Positions 50,909-59,740 are shown, counted from the stretch's first letter. The stretch: 64,000 nt of DNA from Hyphomicrobiales bacterium (GCA_900467745.1 UBQW01000014.1:1-64000); one strand, 5' to 3'. Numbers and translations are program-made. Notes: generated by a model from the sequence alone, not told the origin.

Positions 50909-52051
50909 ATGCGTTTTTCGGCTGTGCCAGCAATCTTCCTTGCCTGTCTGACCCTTGCGGGTTGCACGTCGACGTCTGGCCCCGACGTCTTGGCTTCAGC
51001 CGCCCCCTCACGCGAGACGACAAGCTCTGTGGCCCCGCCCGCGGCCGTTCCATCCGCGCCGGTACCCTCCGCCGATATCGCCGCCGGCCAGCAAACCGCT
51101 CCGCATCAGGAAGTGCTGGCATGGGCCGGCCCGATCCCGGAATCGAAGGCTTTCGAGTCCGCCGACCGCGCCGTCGGCGCACCGCTTCCCGCCGAGCGCC
51201 CGATGGCAGCTACGGAGGTCGCGATGATGACACCGCCGGCCCGCCCGCCCGTTGTCACGCCGGTCGTCGCCCCGATCATGGAGCGCCCCGATCTTCCCGA
51301 TATGGAGGAGACGGCCCAGCCGCGCACCCGGAGCCGGCTCTACAGCCGCCAGTTCCGCGACGCCAAGCCGATCAACTTCGGCCGTTCCTCGCCGCACAAA
51401 CTCGCCGTTCACGGCGTCGACGTCTCTCGCTGGCAGGGCGACATCGACTGGCCGAGGCTGCGCACCCAGGGCGCCAACTTCGCCTATATCAAGGCCACCG
51501 ACGGCGGCGACCACCTCGACCCGATGTTCCGCACCAACTGGCGCAAGGCCAAGGAAGCCGGCCTGAAGCGCGGCGCCTATCACTTCTTCTACTGGTGCCG
51601 CACCGCCGGCGAACAGGCAGACTGGTTCATTCGCAACGTGCCGCGCGATCCCGATGCGCTTCCGCCCGTCATCGACGTCGAGTGGAACGGCGAATCCGCC
51701 TGCAAGCGTCGCCCCTCGACCGAAAACGTGCTCGAGAAGATGCAGGTCTTCATGGACAAGCTCGAGCGCTACTACGGCAAGCGCCCGGTGATCTACACCG
51801 CGCCCGACTTCTATGCCGACAACTTGCAGGGCGCCTTCCAGAACTATCCCTTCTGGCTGCGCTCCGTCGCCGCCCATCCGTCCAAGCGCTATCCCGGCCG
51901 CAAGTGGCTCTTCTGGCAGTATTCCGGCTCGGGCCTGTCGCATGGCGTCGAAGGCAGGATCGACCTCAACGTCTTCAACGGCAGCCCCGATCAATGGGTG
52001 CGCTGGTCCTCGGGACGCCCCAGCAACCGGATGATGGCCGCCAACGACTGA
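50909..52051 (+). CDS. GH25 lysozyme-like lipoprotein
   Basis: The 380-residue precursor has a lipoprotein signal with lipobox LTLAGC (cysteine at 19). A long Ala/Pro-rich linker (about 25-150) precedes a C-terminal GH25 muramidase domain. The catalytic acids are visible in HGVDVSRWQGDIDW, IKATDGG and VIDVEWNG, and the domain ends with DLNVFNGS. GH25 enzymes cut the N-acetylmuramic acid linkage of peptidoglycan. The lipid anchor and linker suggest a periplasmic role in remodelling rather than phage lysis. ATGs at 50849 and 50891 would lengthen the N-terminus; 50909 gives the best lipoprotein signal. A hairpin terminator follows. Confidence 0.87.
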   Translation: MRFSAVPAIFLACLTLAGCTSTSGPDVLASAAPSRETTSSVAPPAAVPSAPVPSADIAAGQQTAPHQEVLAWAGPIPESKAFESADRAVGAPLPAERPMAATEVAMMTPPARPPVVTPVVAPIMERPDLPDMEETAQPRTRSRLYSRQFRDAKPINFGRSSPHKLAVHGVDVSRWQGDIDWPRLRTQGANFAYIKATDGGDHLDPMFRTNWRKAKEAGLKRGAYHFFYWCRTAGEQADWFIRNVPRDPDALPPVIDVEWNGESACKRRPSTENVLEKMQVFMDKLERYYGKRPVIYTAPDFYADNLQGAFQNYPFWLRSVAAHPSKRYPGRKWLFWQYSGSGLSHGVEGRIDLNVFNGSPDQWVRWSSGRPSNRMMAAND

Positions 52052-52101
52052 CGATCCGACAGCGATCAACCTGCACTGATATCAATTGGGCATAGGCACA
52101 A

Positions 52102-52135
52102 CCGTGGCGCGGCACACCCGCTGCCACGGCGCAGC
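52102..52135 (+). terminator. Candidate terminator after the lysozyme gene
   Basis: CCGTGGC and GCCACGG (52102-52108 and 52123-52129) form a 7-bp stem with inner pairing, followed a few bases later by TATTTTGTC, about 50 bp after the stop. Confidence 0.55.
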
Positions 52136-52275
52136 TATTTTGTCACACCACTAAAATTCGGGTGTCGCGTATATTTCCAAGCATAGGTAACTGTGATTCT
52201 TCTTCAATCGTAAGTATGCGGCGTAGATTGATTCGCGAATGTCTTTGATGCTGAATGATTTGGCGGAGATTCCGA

Positions 52276-52482
52276 ATGGGAAATCTTGATATCGAAACCT
52301 GGGCACTGGCCCGCGCCCATCACATTGTGTTGAACGAGGGACTTAACCTTGCGAAGGCGGCGCAGGATCTGGACCGCAAGCGTTCCAGATCGCTGGTCTA
52401 CGAACTGCGCAAGGTGATCGCGGCGGCAATACTCGAAGCCCATGCTGCCTCAAGCAAGAACGACGCGATGCCGCAGGGCTGA
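52276..52482 (+). CDS. Small protein of unknown function (68 residues)
   Basis: The product begins MGNLDIETWALARAHHIVLNEGLNLAKAA and is predicted to be mostly alpha-helical, with a basic middle (DLDRKRSRSLVYELRKV) and no membrane segment or signal. A GGAG box lies 8 nt before the ATG, and this supports translation. I do not recognise a family. It sits directly before the REP-like repeat pair in the accessory stretch between lysC and ubiG. Confidence 0.55.
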   Translation: MGNLDIETWALARAHHIVLNEGLNLAKAAQDLDRKRSRSLVYELRKVIAAAILEAHAASSKNDAMPQG

Positions 52483-52512
52483 GCATCGCGTAATGATGGC
52501 GGCCTATTCCTC

Positions 52513-52659
52513 CCTCATGCCTGTGCTTGTCACAGGCATCCAGCCACGGCGCGTCTGCGCCGTGAATGAATTGCTCCAGGTATGTATTTCGCCGAAGAAA
52601 AGTCTCTCGCCGCGCGGACGCGCGTCGGCTGGATTCCCGCCACAAGGGCGAGAATGAGG
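52513..52659. repeat. Inverted pair of 52-bp REP-like hairpin units
   Basis: The left unit (52513-52564, plus) and the right unit (52608-52659, minus) share one plan: CCTCAT, a 7-bp stem with loop CTTGT, the spacer ATCCAGC, then a second 8-bp stem with loop GTCT or GTCC. The first stems differ in sequence (GCCTGTG/CACAGGC against TCTCGCC/GGCGGGA) but both pair, which is compensatory change. A 43-bp stretch separates the units. This is the form of bacterial REP/BIME or rhizobial intergenic mosaic elements. Confidence 0.8.
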
Positions 52660-52758
52660 GTGAGGATGAACTGCCTCGCAATACAATTAATTGTTGCGCA
52701 ACTGTAAAATACAACTAATCTTCCCGCTCGCGGCTGCGCATCGTGGGGAGATGTCATC

Positions 52759-53130
52759 ATGCCATTCACAATAACGAAATCCATACCGGCAAGAGAACGC
52801 TGGACGCGCGTCTGCGACATCAGGCAGGGCGCGACCTACGCCTTCACAGCATCGGGCCGATGGCAGGATTGGAAGATCGATGAGGACGCGAACGGCTATG
52901 ACCGGACGTGGCTGAGACCGTTTGCCGGATTGAAGGTCATGCCCAAGGCGCAGTGGTTCGCCCTGATCGGATCAATCGATCAGGACACGGATACCGCGTT
53001 TCTGATCGGCGCGTCCCGCCCGTCGTGGATCGCCCCGAAAAACGGCGTCCTCTACTGCTGCGCCAACGATATTCCCATCATGTACTGGAACAACTCCGGC
53101 GCGGTCGAGCTGACATGCACTGAGCTCTAG
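52759..53130 (+). CDS. LecA-like (PA-IL) lectin-domain protein
   Basis: The 123-residue protein resembles the galactophilic lectin PA-IL (LecA) of Pseudomonas aeruginosa over its length: GATYAFTASGRWQDW near residues 24-38, WFALIGSID at 66-74, and WIAPKNG.LY...NDIPIMYWNNSG at 90-114. In PA-IL the sugar-bound calcium is held by D100, N107 and N108 within NDVPGTYGNNSG, and the matching D104, N111 and N112 are kept here, while the threonine ligand is replaced by methionine. No signal peptide is present, as in LecA itself. A GGGGAG box lies 8 nt before the ATG. Carbohydrate binding is inferred, not shown. Confidence 0.65.
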   Translation: MPFTITKSIPARERWTRVCDIRQGATYAFTASGRWQDWKIDEDANGYDRTWLRPFAGLKVMPKAQWFALIGSIDQDTDTAFLIGASRPSWIAPKNGVLYCCANDIPIMYWNNSGAVELTCTEL

Positions 53131-53239
53131 CAACACCAAACGCCCGAAAGACGCAGTTGCGTCCCGCCCGGGAAACGGGCAGCCTAGAGCATGTCGCGCG
53201 AAAGTGTGAAGCGGTTGCAGGCGCGGGGGCCGGCCGATC

Positions 53240-55420
53240 ATGACACGCATGCAGAAAATCGGCGTGGTTCTCGGCCTTGCGCTCGTCGCGAGCTTCACGC
53301 TGCTGCGCGCCACCGATCCGCCGCTCTTGCGCCAGATCCGCGACATCACCTTCGACGAATACCAGCGGATCACCCCGCGCAAGTTCGAAAACACACCGGT
53401 CCGGGTCATCGATATCGACGAGGCGTCGCTCAGAGAATTCGGCCAGTGGCCATGGCCGCGCGACCGGCTGGCGCTTCTGGTGCAGCGCTTGTCCGACATG
53501 GGAGCGGCGGCGATCGCCTTCGACGTGCTGTTCGCGGAGGCCGACCGTCTGTCGCCGCGCTCCATCATGCGCGATGTCGCCGGCATCGACCCGACGCTTC
53601 TTAGCCGACTACCAGACAACGACCAGATCTTCGCGCAAGCCATCGCCGACAAGCCCGTGGTCCTCGGCTTCGGCCTCTCCATGGACGGCAGCTACAAGCC
53701 GCCGGTGAAAGCGGGCTTCGCCTTCACCGGCGAGAGCCCGTTCAACGCCCCGCCGCGCATGACGGCGGCAACGCCGGTGCGCCCGCAATTGCAGATCAAC
53801 GCCACCGGCCTCGGCCATATCAGCCTCAACCCCGGCACCTATTCCGCCACCGTCCGCCGCGTGCCGCTGCTGCTCAGCGATGGTGAGCAGCTCTATCCGA
53901 ACCTCGCGCTGGAAGCGCTTCGCGTCGCCCAGGGCGCCTCGACCTATATCGTCGCGGCTGCCCCCGATATTCCCGACACGCTGACCTCGATCAAGGTCGG
54001 TGATTTCGTGGTGCCCGTCACCTCATCCGGCGAGCTCTGGCTCTACACCAGCCCCGATATCGCCGATCGCTACATCTCCGCCGGCAAGGTGCTGGCGCCC
54101 GATGGTCCCGCGCCGGATGTCGCCGCAGCCGTGCAGGGCAGCATCGTCTTCGTCGGCACCTCGTCTGCCGGCCTGCAGGATATCCGCACCACAGCACTCG
54201 GCGAAAACGTGCCCGGCGTCTCCATCCATGCGCAGACCGTCGAGCAGATCCTCTCCGGCCACTTCCTCTCGCGGCCGGACTGGGCCGATGGCATGGAGAT
54301 CCTGCTGATCGCGGTGTTGGGCACATGCCTCGTCATCGTCACCACTTTCGTCAGCCCCGCCGTCGGCCTCGCCTGGGGCCTGATCGTCACCGCGCTCGCC
54401 TTCGCAAGCTCCTGGTTCGCCTTTTCGCGATGGGGACTGCTGTTTGATCCGCTGGCGCCGATCGTTGCCGCCTCGATCATCCACTTCGCCGCCACCTCCT
54501 TCCGCATCCTGGTCATCGACCGCGAGCGGCGCGAGGTGCGCAAGGCGTTCGGCCAATATCTCTCGCCCTCTCTGCTCCACCGCATCGAGCACAATCCGGA
54601 CGCGCTGCGCCTCGGTGGCGACGATCGCGAGCTAACCGTCATGTTCGTCGACGTCAGGGGGTTCACGACGCTGAGCGAGCGCCTGCAGCCGGCCGAGGTC
54701 GTCCGCTTCCTCAACACGCTGCTCGATGCGCTGAGCCGCCATGTAGTGGCCAATGAAGGCACGCTCGACAAGTTCATCGGCGATTCCATCATGGCCTTCT
54801 GGAACGCGCCCGTCGATGTCGCCGACCACCCCGCCAAGGCCGTTCGCGCCGCCCTTGCCATGCGCGAGACGCTGGCAACGCTGAACGCGACCGACGCCTT
54901 CGGTTTCGGCGAGGAGTACAAGGTGGGTATCGGCATCGGCATCCACACGGGCCTTGCCTGCGTCGGCAACATGGGCGCCGAAAGCCGCTTCAACTATTCC
55001 GCCGTCGGCGACGCCGTGAACGTCTCGGCACGCATCGAAGGCTGCTGCAAGGAAGTCGGCTTCGATATCCTGGTCTCCGAGACGACCGCCGCTGCCCTGC
55101 CACACTTCGCCCTGCTCGACGCTGGCTCGCTCGGCCTCAAGGGCAAGAGCACGCGCACCCGCCTCTACGCCACGCTGGGCGACGAGACCGTCGGCCTCTC
55201 GGCGACCTTCGCCCTTCTTGAGACCGCGCACCAGGCCCTGGTCGAAGCCTTCGCCTCCCGCTCCGCCGACAGCCGCAAGCTATTGGCAAGGGTCCGGCAG
55301 CGGGCGCAGCCCTACCCGGCGACACTGCCGGAGTTCTACCGCCGCCTCGCCCGCCGCGGCGATCATTTCAGGGAAACACCGACCGAAGACCCCGCCCCGC
55401 TATCTGAACAGGCATCGTGA
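53240..55420 (+). CDS. CHASE2-domain class III adenylate cyclase
   Basis: The 726-residue protein has an N-terminal membrane helix, a periplasmic CHASE2 sensor (about residues 30-330), about three membrane helices (340-430) and a class III cyclase domain (about 460-640). Catalytic features are present: metal aspartates in FVDVRGFTTLSE and FIGDSIMAFWNAP, the purine-specifying lysine in DKFIGD, and the transition-state N and R in GDAVNVSARIEG. It should make cAMP in response to an envelope signal. Rhizobia carry many such cyclases. It converges with a FecR-domain gene, a pairing seen repeatedly for CHASE2 proteins. No strong ribosome binding site precedes the ATG at 53240. Confidence 0.9.
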   Translation: MTRMQKIGVVLGLALVASFTLLRATDPPLLRQIRDITFDEYQRITPRKFENTPVRVIDIDEASLREFGQWPWPRDRLALLVQRLSDMGAAAIAFDVLFAEADRLSPRSIMRDVAGIDPTLLSRLPDNDQIFAQAIADKPVVLGFGLSMDGSYKPPVKAGFAFTGESPFNAPPRMTAATPVRPQLQINATGLGHISLNPGTYSATVRRVPLLLSDGEQLYPNLALEALRVAQGASTYIVAAAPDIPDTLTSIKVGDFVVPVTSSGELWLYTSPDIADRYISAGKVLAPDGPAPDVAAAVQGSIVFVGTSSAGLQDIRTTALGENVPGVSIHAQTVEQILSGHFLSRPDWADGMEILLIAVLGTCLVIVTTFVSPAVGLAWGLIVTALAFASSWFAFSRWGLLFDPLAPIVAASIIHFAATSFRILVIDRERREVRKAFGQYLSPSLLHRIEHNPDALRLGGDDRELTVMFVDVRGFTTLSERLQPAEVVRFLNTLLDALSRHVVANEGTLDKFIGDSIMAFWNAPVDVADHPAKAVRAALAMRETLATLNATDAFGFGEEYKVGIGIGIHTGLACVGNMGAESRFNYSAVGDAVNVSARIEGCCKEVGFDILVSETTAAALPHFALLDAGSLGLKGKSTRTRLYATLGDETVGLSATFALLETAHQALVEAFASRSADSRKLLARVRQRAQPYPATLPEFYRRLARRGDHFRETPTEDPAPLSEQAS

Positions 55421-55448
55421 AGTTCGCATTTGCTGGAATGAAACCGGC

Positions 55449-56927
55449 TTAATCGCTGCTGTCGCCGCCACTACTACCACCATCGCCGCCGCCGCTGCGA
55501 TCGCGCATATGGCGCCCACCTCCGCCCTGCCAGCCACCATTCTGGTCGCCATTGCCTCTATGCCAGCCGCCGCGATGCCCGCCGCTCCCGGCGCCATTGC
55601 CAGCCCCGGTCCCCGCACCCTCCTGGCCACCATCACCGGCAGCGGACCCTGCCGCGCCGGACTGCGGCTGACCATCATTCGCCGACGAAGCACCGCCCTG
55701 CGACCCGTCGTGATGCCCGCCATGCCCGTTGCGGCCACCATTGCCGCCCTCGGATCGCCCCCCACGATCCCGGCCGCCATTGTCCCGACTTCCGCGATCT
55801 CGATCGGCATGATCGCGACCTCCATCACGAGTGGCACTGCCGCGATCGGCGTGATCCCGCGCACCGTGGTTGTCGCCACCACGATCCCGCGACCCTTCAT
55901 GCCGGTTGCCCCGACCGTCGCGCGGTCCATGCCTATTTTGGCCGTCGTGATTCCCGCTGCGCTGACCCCAGCCGCCACCGTCATCGTGGCCATGATGCCC
56001 GTCGCGATCTCCTCCGCGTCCGCCCCAGTGATCGTGATCCCTGTCGCGATCATGATGGTGACGGCCCGGATGATGGTCATCCCTGTCATGGTGATGCTTG
56101 TCGGGGCGGTGATGATGCGGCTTGTCCGGCTTTTGCGGTTTATCCGGCTTCTGTGGCCGGTCCGGTGTCTTTGGCGGCGCCTGCTCCCGGGGCGGAAACA
56201 GTGTCGGCACCGGTGTGCTCTCTTGCGGCCGGTCCTGACGCTCGGCGCGCATGCTGCGCAGGCCGCAGCTGGTGCGGATATTCCCAAGCGGCCCCGACAG
56301 TTGCTGGTTTCCCGAGAGGAACGGCAGCGCCTTGTTATTTCGCAGCGTCCGTAATGTCGTCTCGTCCACCTTGCGCGGGTCCGACACCCCGCCGCCGCGC
56401 GATGCGATCACGCAGTCGCACTGCTCGCGCAGCTGCTTGCACCCGCCGGCACCGCAGAACTGCGCCGAGCCGTTGAGAAGCACCATCGCCGTCGTACCGT
56501 TCGGCGCGACATAGACATCGAACGCCGTGCCGCGCACGCCGATCGTTCCTGCCGGCGTCACGATCGAATAGGCCGATGAGGAGGAATTGCCGCTGATCCA
56601 GCGAAACGTACCCTTCGCCGCCTTGATCGTCAGCTTCTTGACCGAGTTGGCATCGTCATAGACGTAGCTGTCGATCACCACCGACGACCCGGCACCGACG
56701 GCAAGCTTGGTGCCATCCCGGAAGACGAATTGACCAAGCCCGCCGATCGAAGTGCGGATGCGTTCGTCGCGATGAACAGGGTCCTTGACCACCAGAGGCC
56801 CGTTTTCCCCAGCCACCTCTGTCTTGATGAGAGTCGCCTCGCCGACCGCAACCTCCGCGTACGCCGGAAACGGGAAACACATGGACAGGCCGAGCATGGC
56901 GGCCAATGCATTACGCACACGCAACAT
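55449..56927 (-). CDS. FecR-domain protein with a long charged disordered tail
   Basis: The 492-residue precursor has a signal peptide ending near FPAYA (about residue 24). A FecR domain at about 45-165 shows RDGTKLAVGAGSSVVIDSY, KGTFRWISG and YSIVTPAGTIGVRGTAFDVYV. Unlike classical FecR anti-sigma regulators it lies outside the membrane and lacks a cytoplasmic part. Residues from about 220 are a low-complexity tail of His, Asp, Arg, Gly and Pro (repeats such as KPDKPQKPDKPHHH and later GGRDRGG), likely disordered and able to bind metal or polyanions. The start at 56927 follows AAGGGCG; a TTG six codons upstream is less likely. It converges with the CHASE2 cyclase gene, 28 bp apart. Confidence 0.85.
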   Translation of the reverse strand: MLRVRNALAAMLGLSMCFPFPAYAEVAVGEATLIKTEVAGENGPLVVKDPVHRDERIRTSIGGLGQFVFRDGTKLAVGAGSSVVIDSYVYDDANSVKKLTIKAAKGTFRWISGNSSSSAYSIVTPAGTIGVRGTAFDVYVAPNGTTAMVLLNGSAQFCGAGGCKQLREQCDCVIASRGGGVSDPRKVDETTLRTLRNNKALPFLSGNQQLSGPLGNIRTSCGLRSMRAERQDRPQESTPVPTLFPPREQAPPKTPDRPQKPDKPQKPDKPHHHRPDKHHHDRDDHHPGRHHHDRDRDHDHWGGRGGDRDGHHGHDDGGGWGQRSGNHDGQNRHGPRDGRGNRHEGSRDRGGDNHGARDHADRGSATRDGGRDHADRDRGSRDNGGRDRGGRSEGGNGGRNGHGGHHDGSQGGASSANDGQPQSGAAGSAAGDGGQEGAGTGAGNGAGSGGHRGGWHRGNGDQNGGWQGGGGRHMRDRSGGGDGGSSGGDSSD

Positions 56928-57108
56928 CGCCCTTACCCTCAACAATATATTAAGTATATCACAATGTGTTGATGTATGTCGCCTTATCCACTTGTAGTAG
57001 CCAAGCGCGAAAGCCGGACACTACCGCGACCACGCGACACCGCCTCAGGCTCTTGACTTCGCGCACCGTTCGTCCGACTTCACTCCTGAGCAATCAAGGA
57101 GCATGACC

Positions 57109-57855
57109 ATGACGGAAGCGGCGAAGAGCACCATCGACCAGAGCGAAGTGGACCGCTTTTCGGCCATGGCCGCCGAGTGGTGGAGCCCGACCGGCAAGTT
57201 CAAGCCGCTGCACAAGTTCAACCCCGTTCGCCTCGCCTATATCAGGGACAAGGCCGCCGAGAATTTCGGCCGCGATCCGCGCTCGGCCCGCCCGCTGGAA
57301 GGCCTGCGGGTGCTGGATATCGGCTGCGGCGGCGGCCTCTTGTCGGAGCCGGTCGCCCGCATGGGCGCGACCGTCATCGGCGCCGACCCGTCCGAAAAGA
57401 ACATCGGCATCGCCTCGACCCATGCAAAGGCCTCGGGCGTGCCGGTCGATTACCGCGCGGTGACGGCCGAACAGCTGGCCGAGGCCGGCGAAACCTTCGA
57501 TATCGTCCTCAACATGGAAGTGGTGGAACACGTCGCCGACGTCGACTTCTTCATGACCACCTGCGCGAAAATGGTCCGCCCCGGCGGCCTGATGTTCGTC
57601 GCCACCATCAACCGCACGATGAAGGCCGCGGCGCTCGCCATCTTCGCCGCCGAAAACGTCCTGCGCTGGCTGCCGCGCGGCACCCACCAGTATGAGAAGC
57701 TGGTGCGTCCAGAAGAGATCGAAAAGCCGGTCACTTCGGATGGCCTGACGATCATCGACCGCACCGGCGTGTTCTTCAATCCGCTGTCCAACCAGTGGAA
57801 CCTGTCGCGCGATATGGACGTGAACTACATGCTGCTCGCCAAGCGCGAGGCGTAA
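57109..57855 (+). CDS. ubiG: Ubiquinone biosynthesis O-methyltransferase
   Basis: UbiG carries out both O-methylations in ubiquinone synthesis using SAM. The 248-residue protein has the motif [15 protein letters not shown], the motif II region [13 protein letters not shown] and the membrane-binding segment near [13 protein letters not shown] (here [17 protein letters not shown]). The preferred start at 57109 lies 7 nt after AAGGAG; the ATG at 57103 would be only 1 nt away. A CTCCT 10 nt upstream of the ribosome binding site could pair with it. The gene converges with the DUF3291 gene, 19 bp between stops. Confidence 0.95.
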   Translation: MTEAAKSTIDQSEVDRFSAMAAEWWSPTGKFKPLHKFNPVRLAYIRDKAAENFGRDPRSARPLEGLRVLDIGCGGGLLSEPVARMGATVIGADPSEKNIGIASTHAKASGVPVDYRAVTAEQLAEAGETFDIVLNMEVVEHVADVDFFMTTCAKMVRPGGLMFVATINRTMKAAALAIFAAENVLRWLPRGTHQYEKLVRPEEIEKPVTSDGLTIIDRTGVFFNPLSNQWNLSRDMDVNYMLLAKREA

Positions 57856-57874
57856 GCACCCACCGGCATTTCGC

Positions 57875-58456
57875 CTAGACTTTCAAGGTCCTTACATGCG
57901 CAAGCAGATCGGCTTGCGTCTCGGCGTTGCGCGCCGCCAGTTCCTTGACGCGGGCGCGATCGATCTCGACCGCCGCCCCATCAGGCCCAAAGGGCATCTT
58001 GAAGGTGAAGGCCCGCGCGCTCGGCCCGTGATCCGCCAGATGCTCAAAGCGCTCGACAGCCTCGGCCCAATCAGGCCGATGATGCGGCCCGACCCACCAC
58101 AGAACGAGCGGTGGCCATGATGGCTTGACGTTCCAGTTGCGCGCGTGCTTCAGCGCATCGGCATGCACGCCGTCATAGCTGAACGCCATCAGCGATTCGA
58201 TATCGACCCAGAGCGACAGTGACGATGGCGCGCTATCGAAACCGCTACCCTCGATGAAACGCGGAAAGACCTGCGGCCCCCAGCTTCGCGCGCCGGGCTC
58301 GCCGGCATAGCCGGAGCGGCCGACAAAGCCGCAAGCGCGCCGTGCCGCCTCGAAATTGGCGGGTTCGCGCAGGCGAAAACCCTCGACGGCGTCGCTCTCG
58401 AAGGGCGCCACGTGCAAACCGAAGTTATACATCGCAAGGCGCGCTTCTATAGTCAT
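57875..58456 (-). CDS. DUF3291 family protein
   Basis: The 193-residue protein matches DUF3291 with LAMYNFGLHVAPFESDAVEGF near the start, SLSLWVDIESLMAFSY, LVLWWVGPHHRPDWAEAVERFEHLADHGPSARAFTFK and a charged C-terminus. The tryptophan-rich core resembles heme- or flavin-binding dimeric alpha-beta barrels. The function is unknown. The ATG begins one base after the stop of the DUF1178 gene, so the two are coupled, and the operon continues upstream to the nitrilase gene. Confidence 0.83.
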   Translation of the reverse strand: MTIEARLAMYNFGLHVAPFESDAVEGFRLREPANFEAARRACGFVGRSGYAGEPGARSWGPQVFPRFIEGSGFDSAPSSLSLWVDIESLMAFSYDGVHADALKHARNWNVKPSWPPLVLWWVGPHHRPDWAEAVERFEHLADHGPSARAFTFKMPFGPDGAAVEIDRARVKELAARNAETQADLLAHVRTLKV

Positions 58457-58457
58457 T

Positions 58458-58886
58458 CTAGTGCACGTCGTCGGGAAGCACGGGAAGGGCTGCGATCTCG
58501 ATGCCCTCGTCGATAAGCGCCTGCGCCTCGTCAGGCGTCGTCTGGCCGATGATCCCGCGCGCATCGGCCTCGCCGTAATGGATCTTGCGCGCCTCCTCGG
58601 GGAAGCGTTCGCCGACATCCTCGGAGTTGGCCTTGATCGCGGTCACCGCCTCTTTCAGCTTCTGGAATGCCTCGCGGCGCACCGCATCCATGGCGACCGT
58701 CTGCATCTGGTCCTTCTTGCGCGCGGTCGAGACCGACGGCGCCATCAGCACCTTGGAGACGGCGGCAGAATTGCAGGTGGGACAGGTGAGAAAACCGGAC
58801 GCGACCTGGCGGTCGAAATCGGCGCTTTCGGAAAACCAGCCTTCGAACTCATGGGCATTGTCACAACGCAGCGAATAACGGATCAA
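58458..58886 (-). CDS. DUF1178 zinc-ribbon-like protein
   Basis: The 142-residue protein begins MIRYSLRCDNAHEFEGWFSESADFDRQ and has a second pair of cysteines in LTCPTCNSAAVSKVLMAPS, the usual DUF1178 pattern of a zinc ribbon (only one Cys in the first knuckle, plus His). Its start codon is TTG and overlaps the stop of the nitrilase gene by 4 nt. DUF1178 genes commonly follow nit-like hydrolase and grxC genes in Alphaproteobacteria. Function is unknown. Confidence 0.87.
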   Translation of the reverse strand: MIRYSLRCDNAHEFEGWFSESADFDRQVASGFLTCPTCNSAAVSKVLMAPSVSTARKKDQMQTVAMDAVRREAFQKLKEAVTAIKANSEDVGERFPEEARKIHYGEADARGIIGQTTPDEAQALIDEGIEIAALPVLPDDVH

Positions 58887-59740
58887 GCGGCCACGCCTCC
58901 GGACACATCGCCGCCAACCGTCTCGATCGAGAACTCGCGGGCATTCTTCAAATTCGGGATCTTGTCGCGCGCAGCCTTCACGGCGGCAGGATCGATCTCG
59001 GCGATCACGATCGCCTCGCCGGTGCCGCCAGCGGACGCCAGGATCTTGCCCCAGGGATCGATGATCATCGAATGCCCGAAGGTCTCGCGCCCATCCTCAT
59101 GCACGCCGGCCTGCGCGGCGGCGATCACGAACATGCCGTTTTCGATGGCACGCGCCCGCAGCAGGATTTCCCAATGTGCCTCGCCGGTCTGGCGGGTGAA
59201 GGCGGCGGGCACCGTCATCACCTGCGCTCCGGCGACCGCCTGGGCGCGGAACAGCGCCGGAAAGCGAACATCGTAGCAGATCGCAAAGCCCATCTCGGCA
59301 AACGGCAGCGATACGACCCGCGCCTCCTGCCCCGGCCGATAGGCTGCACTCTCGCGCCAGCTCTCGCCATTGTCGAGATCGACGTCGAACATGTGGATCT
59401 TGTCGTAGCGGTTCAGGATCTTGCCATCGGGACCGAAGAGATAGCCGCGATTGGCAAGCTTGCCGTCGTCGAGCGCGATCGCGGTGGAGCCGACATGCAC
59501 GTAAATCTGCAGTTCGCCGGCGAGCTCTCGCGCGGTGCGAACGATGATGTCGTTGGCCTCGTCGCGCAGATGCAGCTTGCCGGCGGCGCGGTCGCGCTGC
59601 AGCATCCCGGTCATCTCGGGCGTCTGCACATAGGTGGCGCCCGAGGCAGCCGCCTCGCGCACCAGCCGCGCCATGGCGGCCGCGTTGCGCTGCGGATCGA
59701 TACCCGAACACATCTGAATGGCGGCGGCCTTGAAGGTCAT
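58883..59740 (-). CDS. Nit-type carbon-nitrogen hydrolase
   Basis: The 285-residue protein belongs to the nitrilase superfamily, branch 10 (Nit1/Nit2-like). The catalytic triad is complete: E42 in TPEMTGML, K114 in RYDKIHMFDVD and C155 in ICYDVRFP. Family members hydrolyse amides such as deaminated glutathione, and the neighbouring grxC gene fits a glutathione theme, though that link is inference. The gene lies 9 bp after grxC and overlaps the DUF1178 gene. Confidence 0.9.
   Translation of the reverse strand: MTFKAAAIQMCSGIDPQRNAAAMARLVREAAASGATYVQTPEMTGMLQRDRAAGKLHLRDEANDIIVRTARELAGELQIYVHVGSTAIALDDGKLANRGYLFGPDGKILNRYDKIHMFDVDLDNGESWRESAAYRPGQEARVVSLPFAEMGFAICYDVRFPALFRAQAVAGAQVMTVPAAFTRQTGEAHWEILLRARAIENGMFVIAAAQAGVHEDGRETFGHSMIIDPWGKILASAGGTGEAIVIAEIDPAAVKAARDKIPNLKNAREFSIETVGGDVSGGVAA

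Noticed and set aside
50909..52051. The GH25 lysozyme as a prophage endolysin
   Set aside because: It has a lipoprotein signal and a long Pro/Ala linker, and no holin, spanin or phage structural gene is near.
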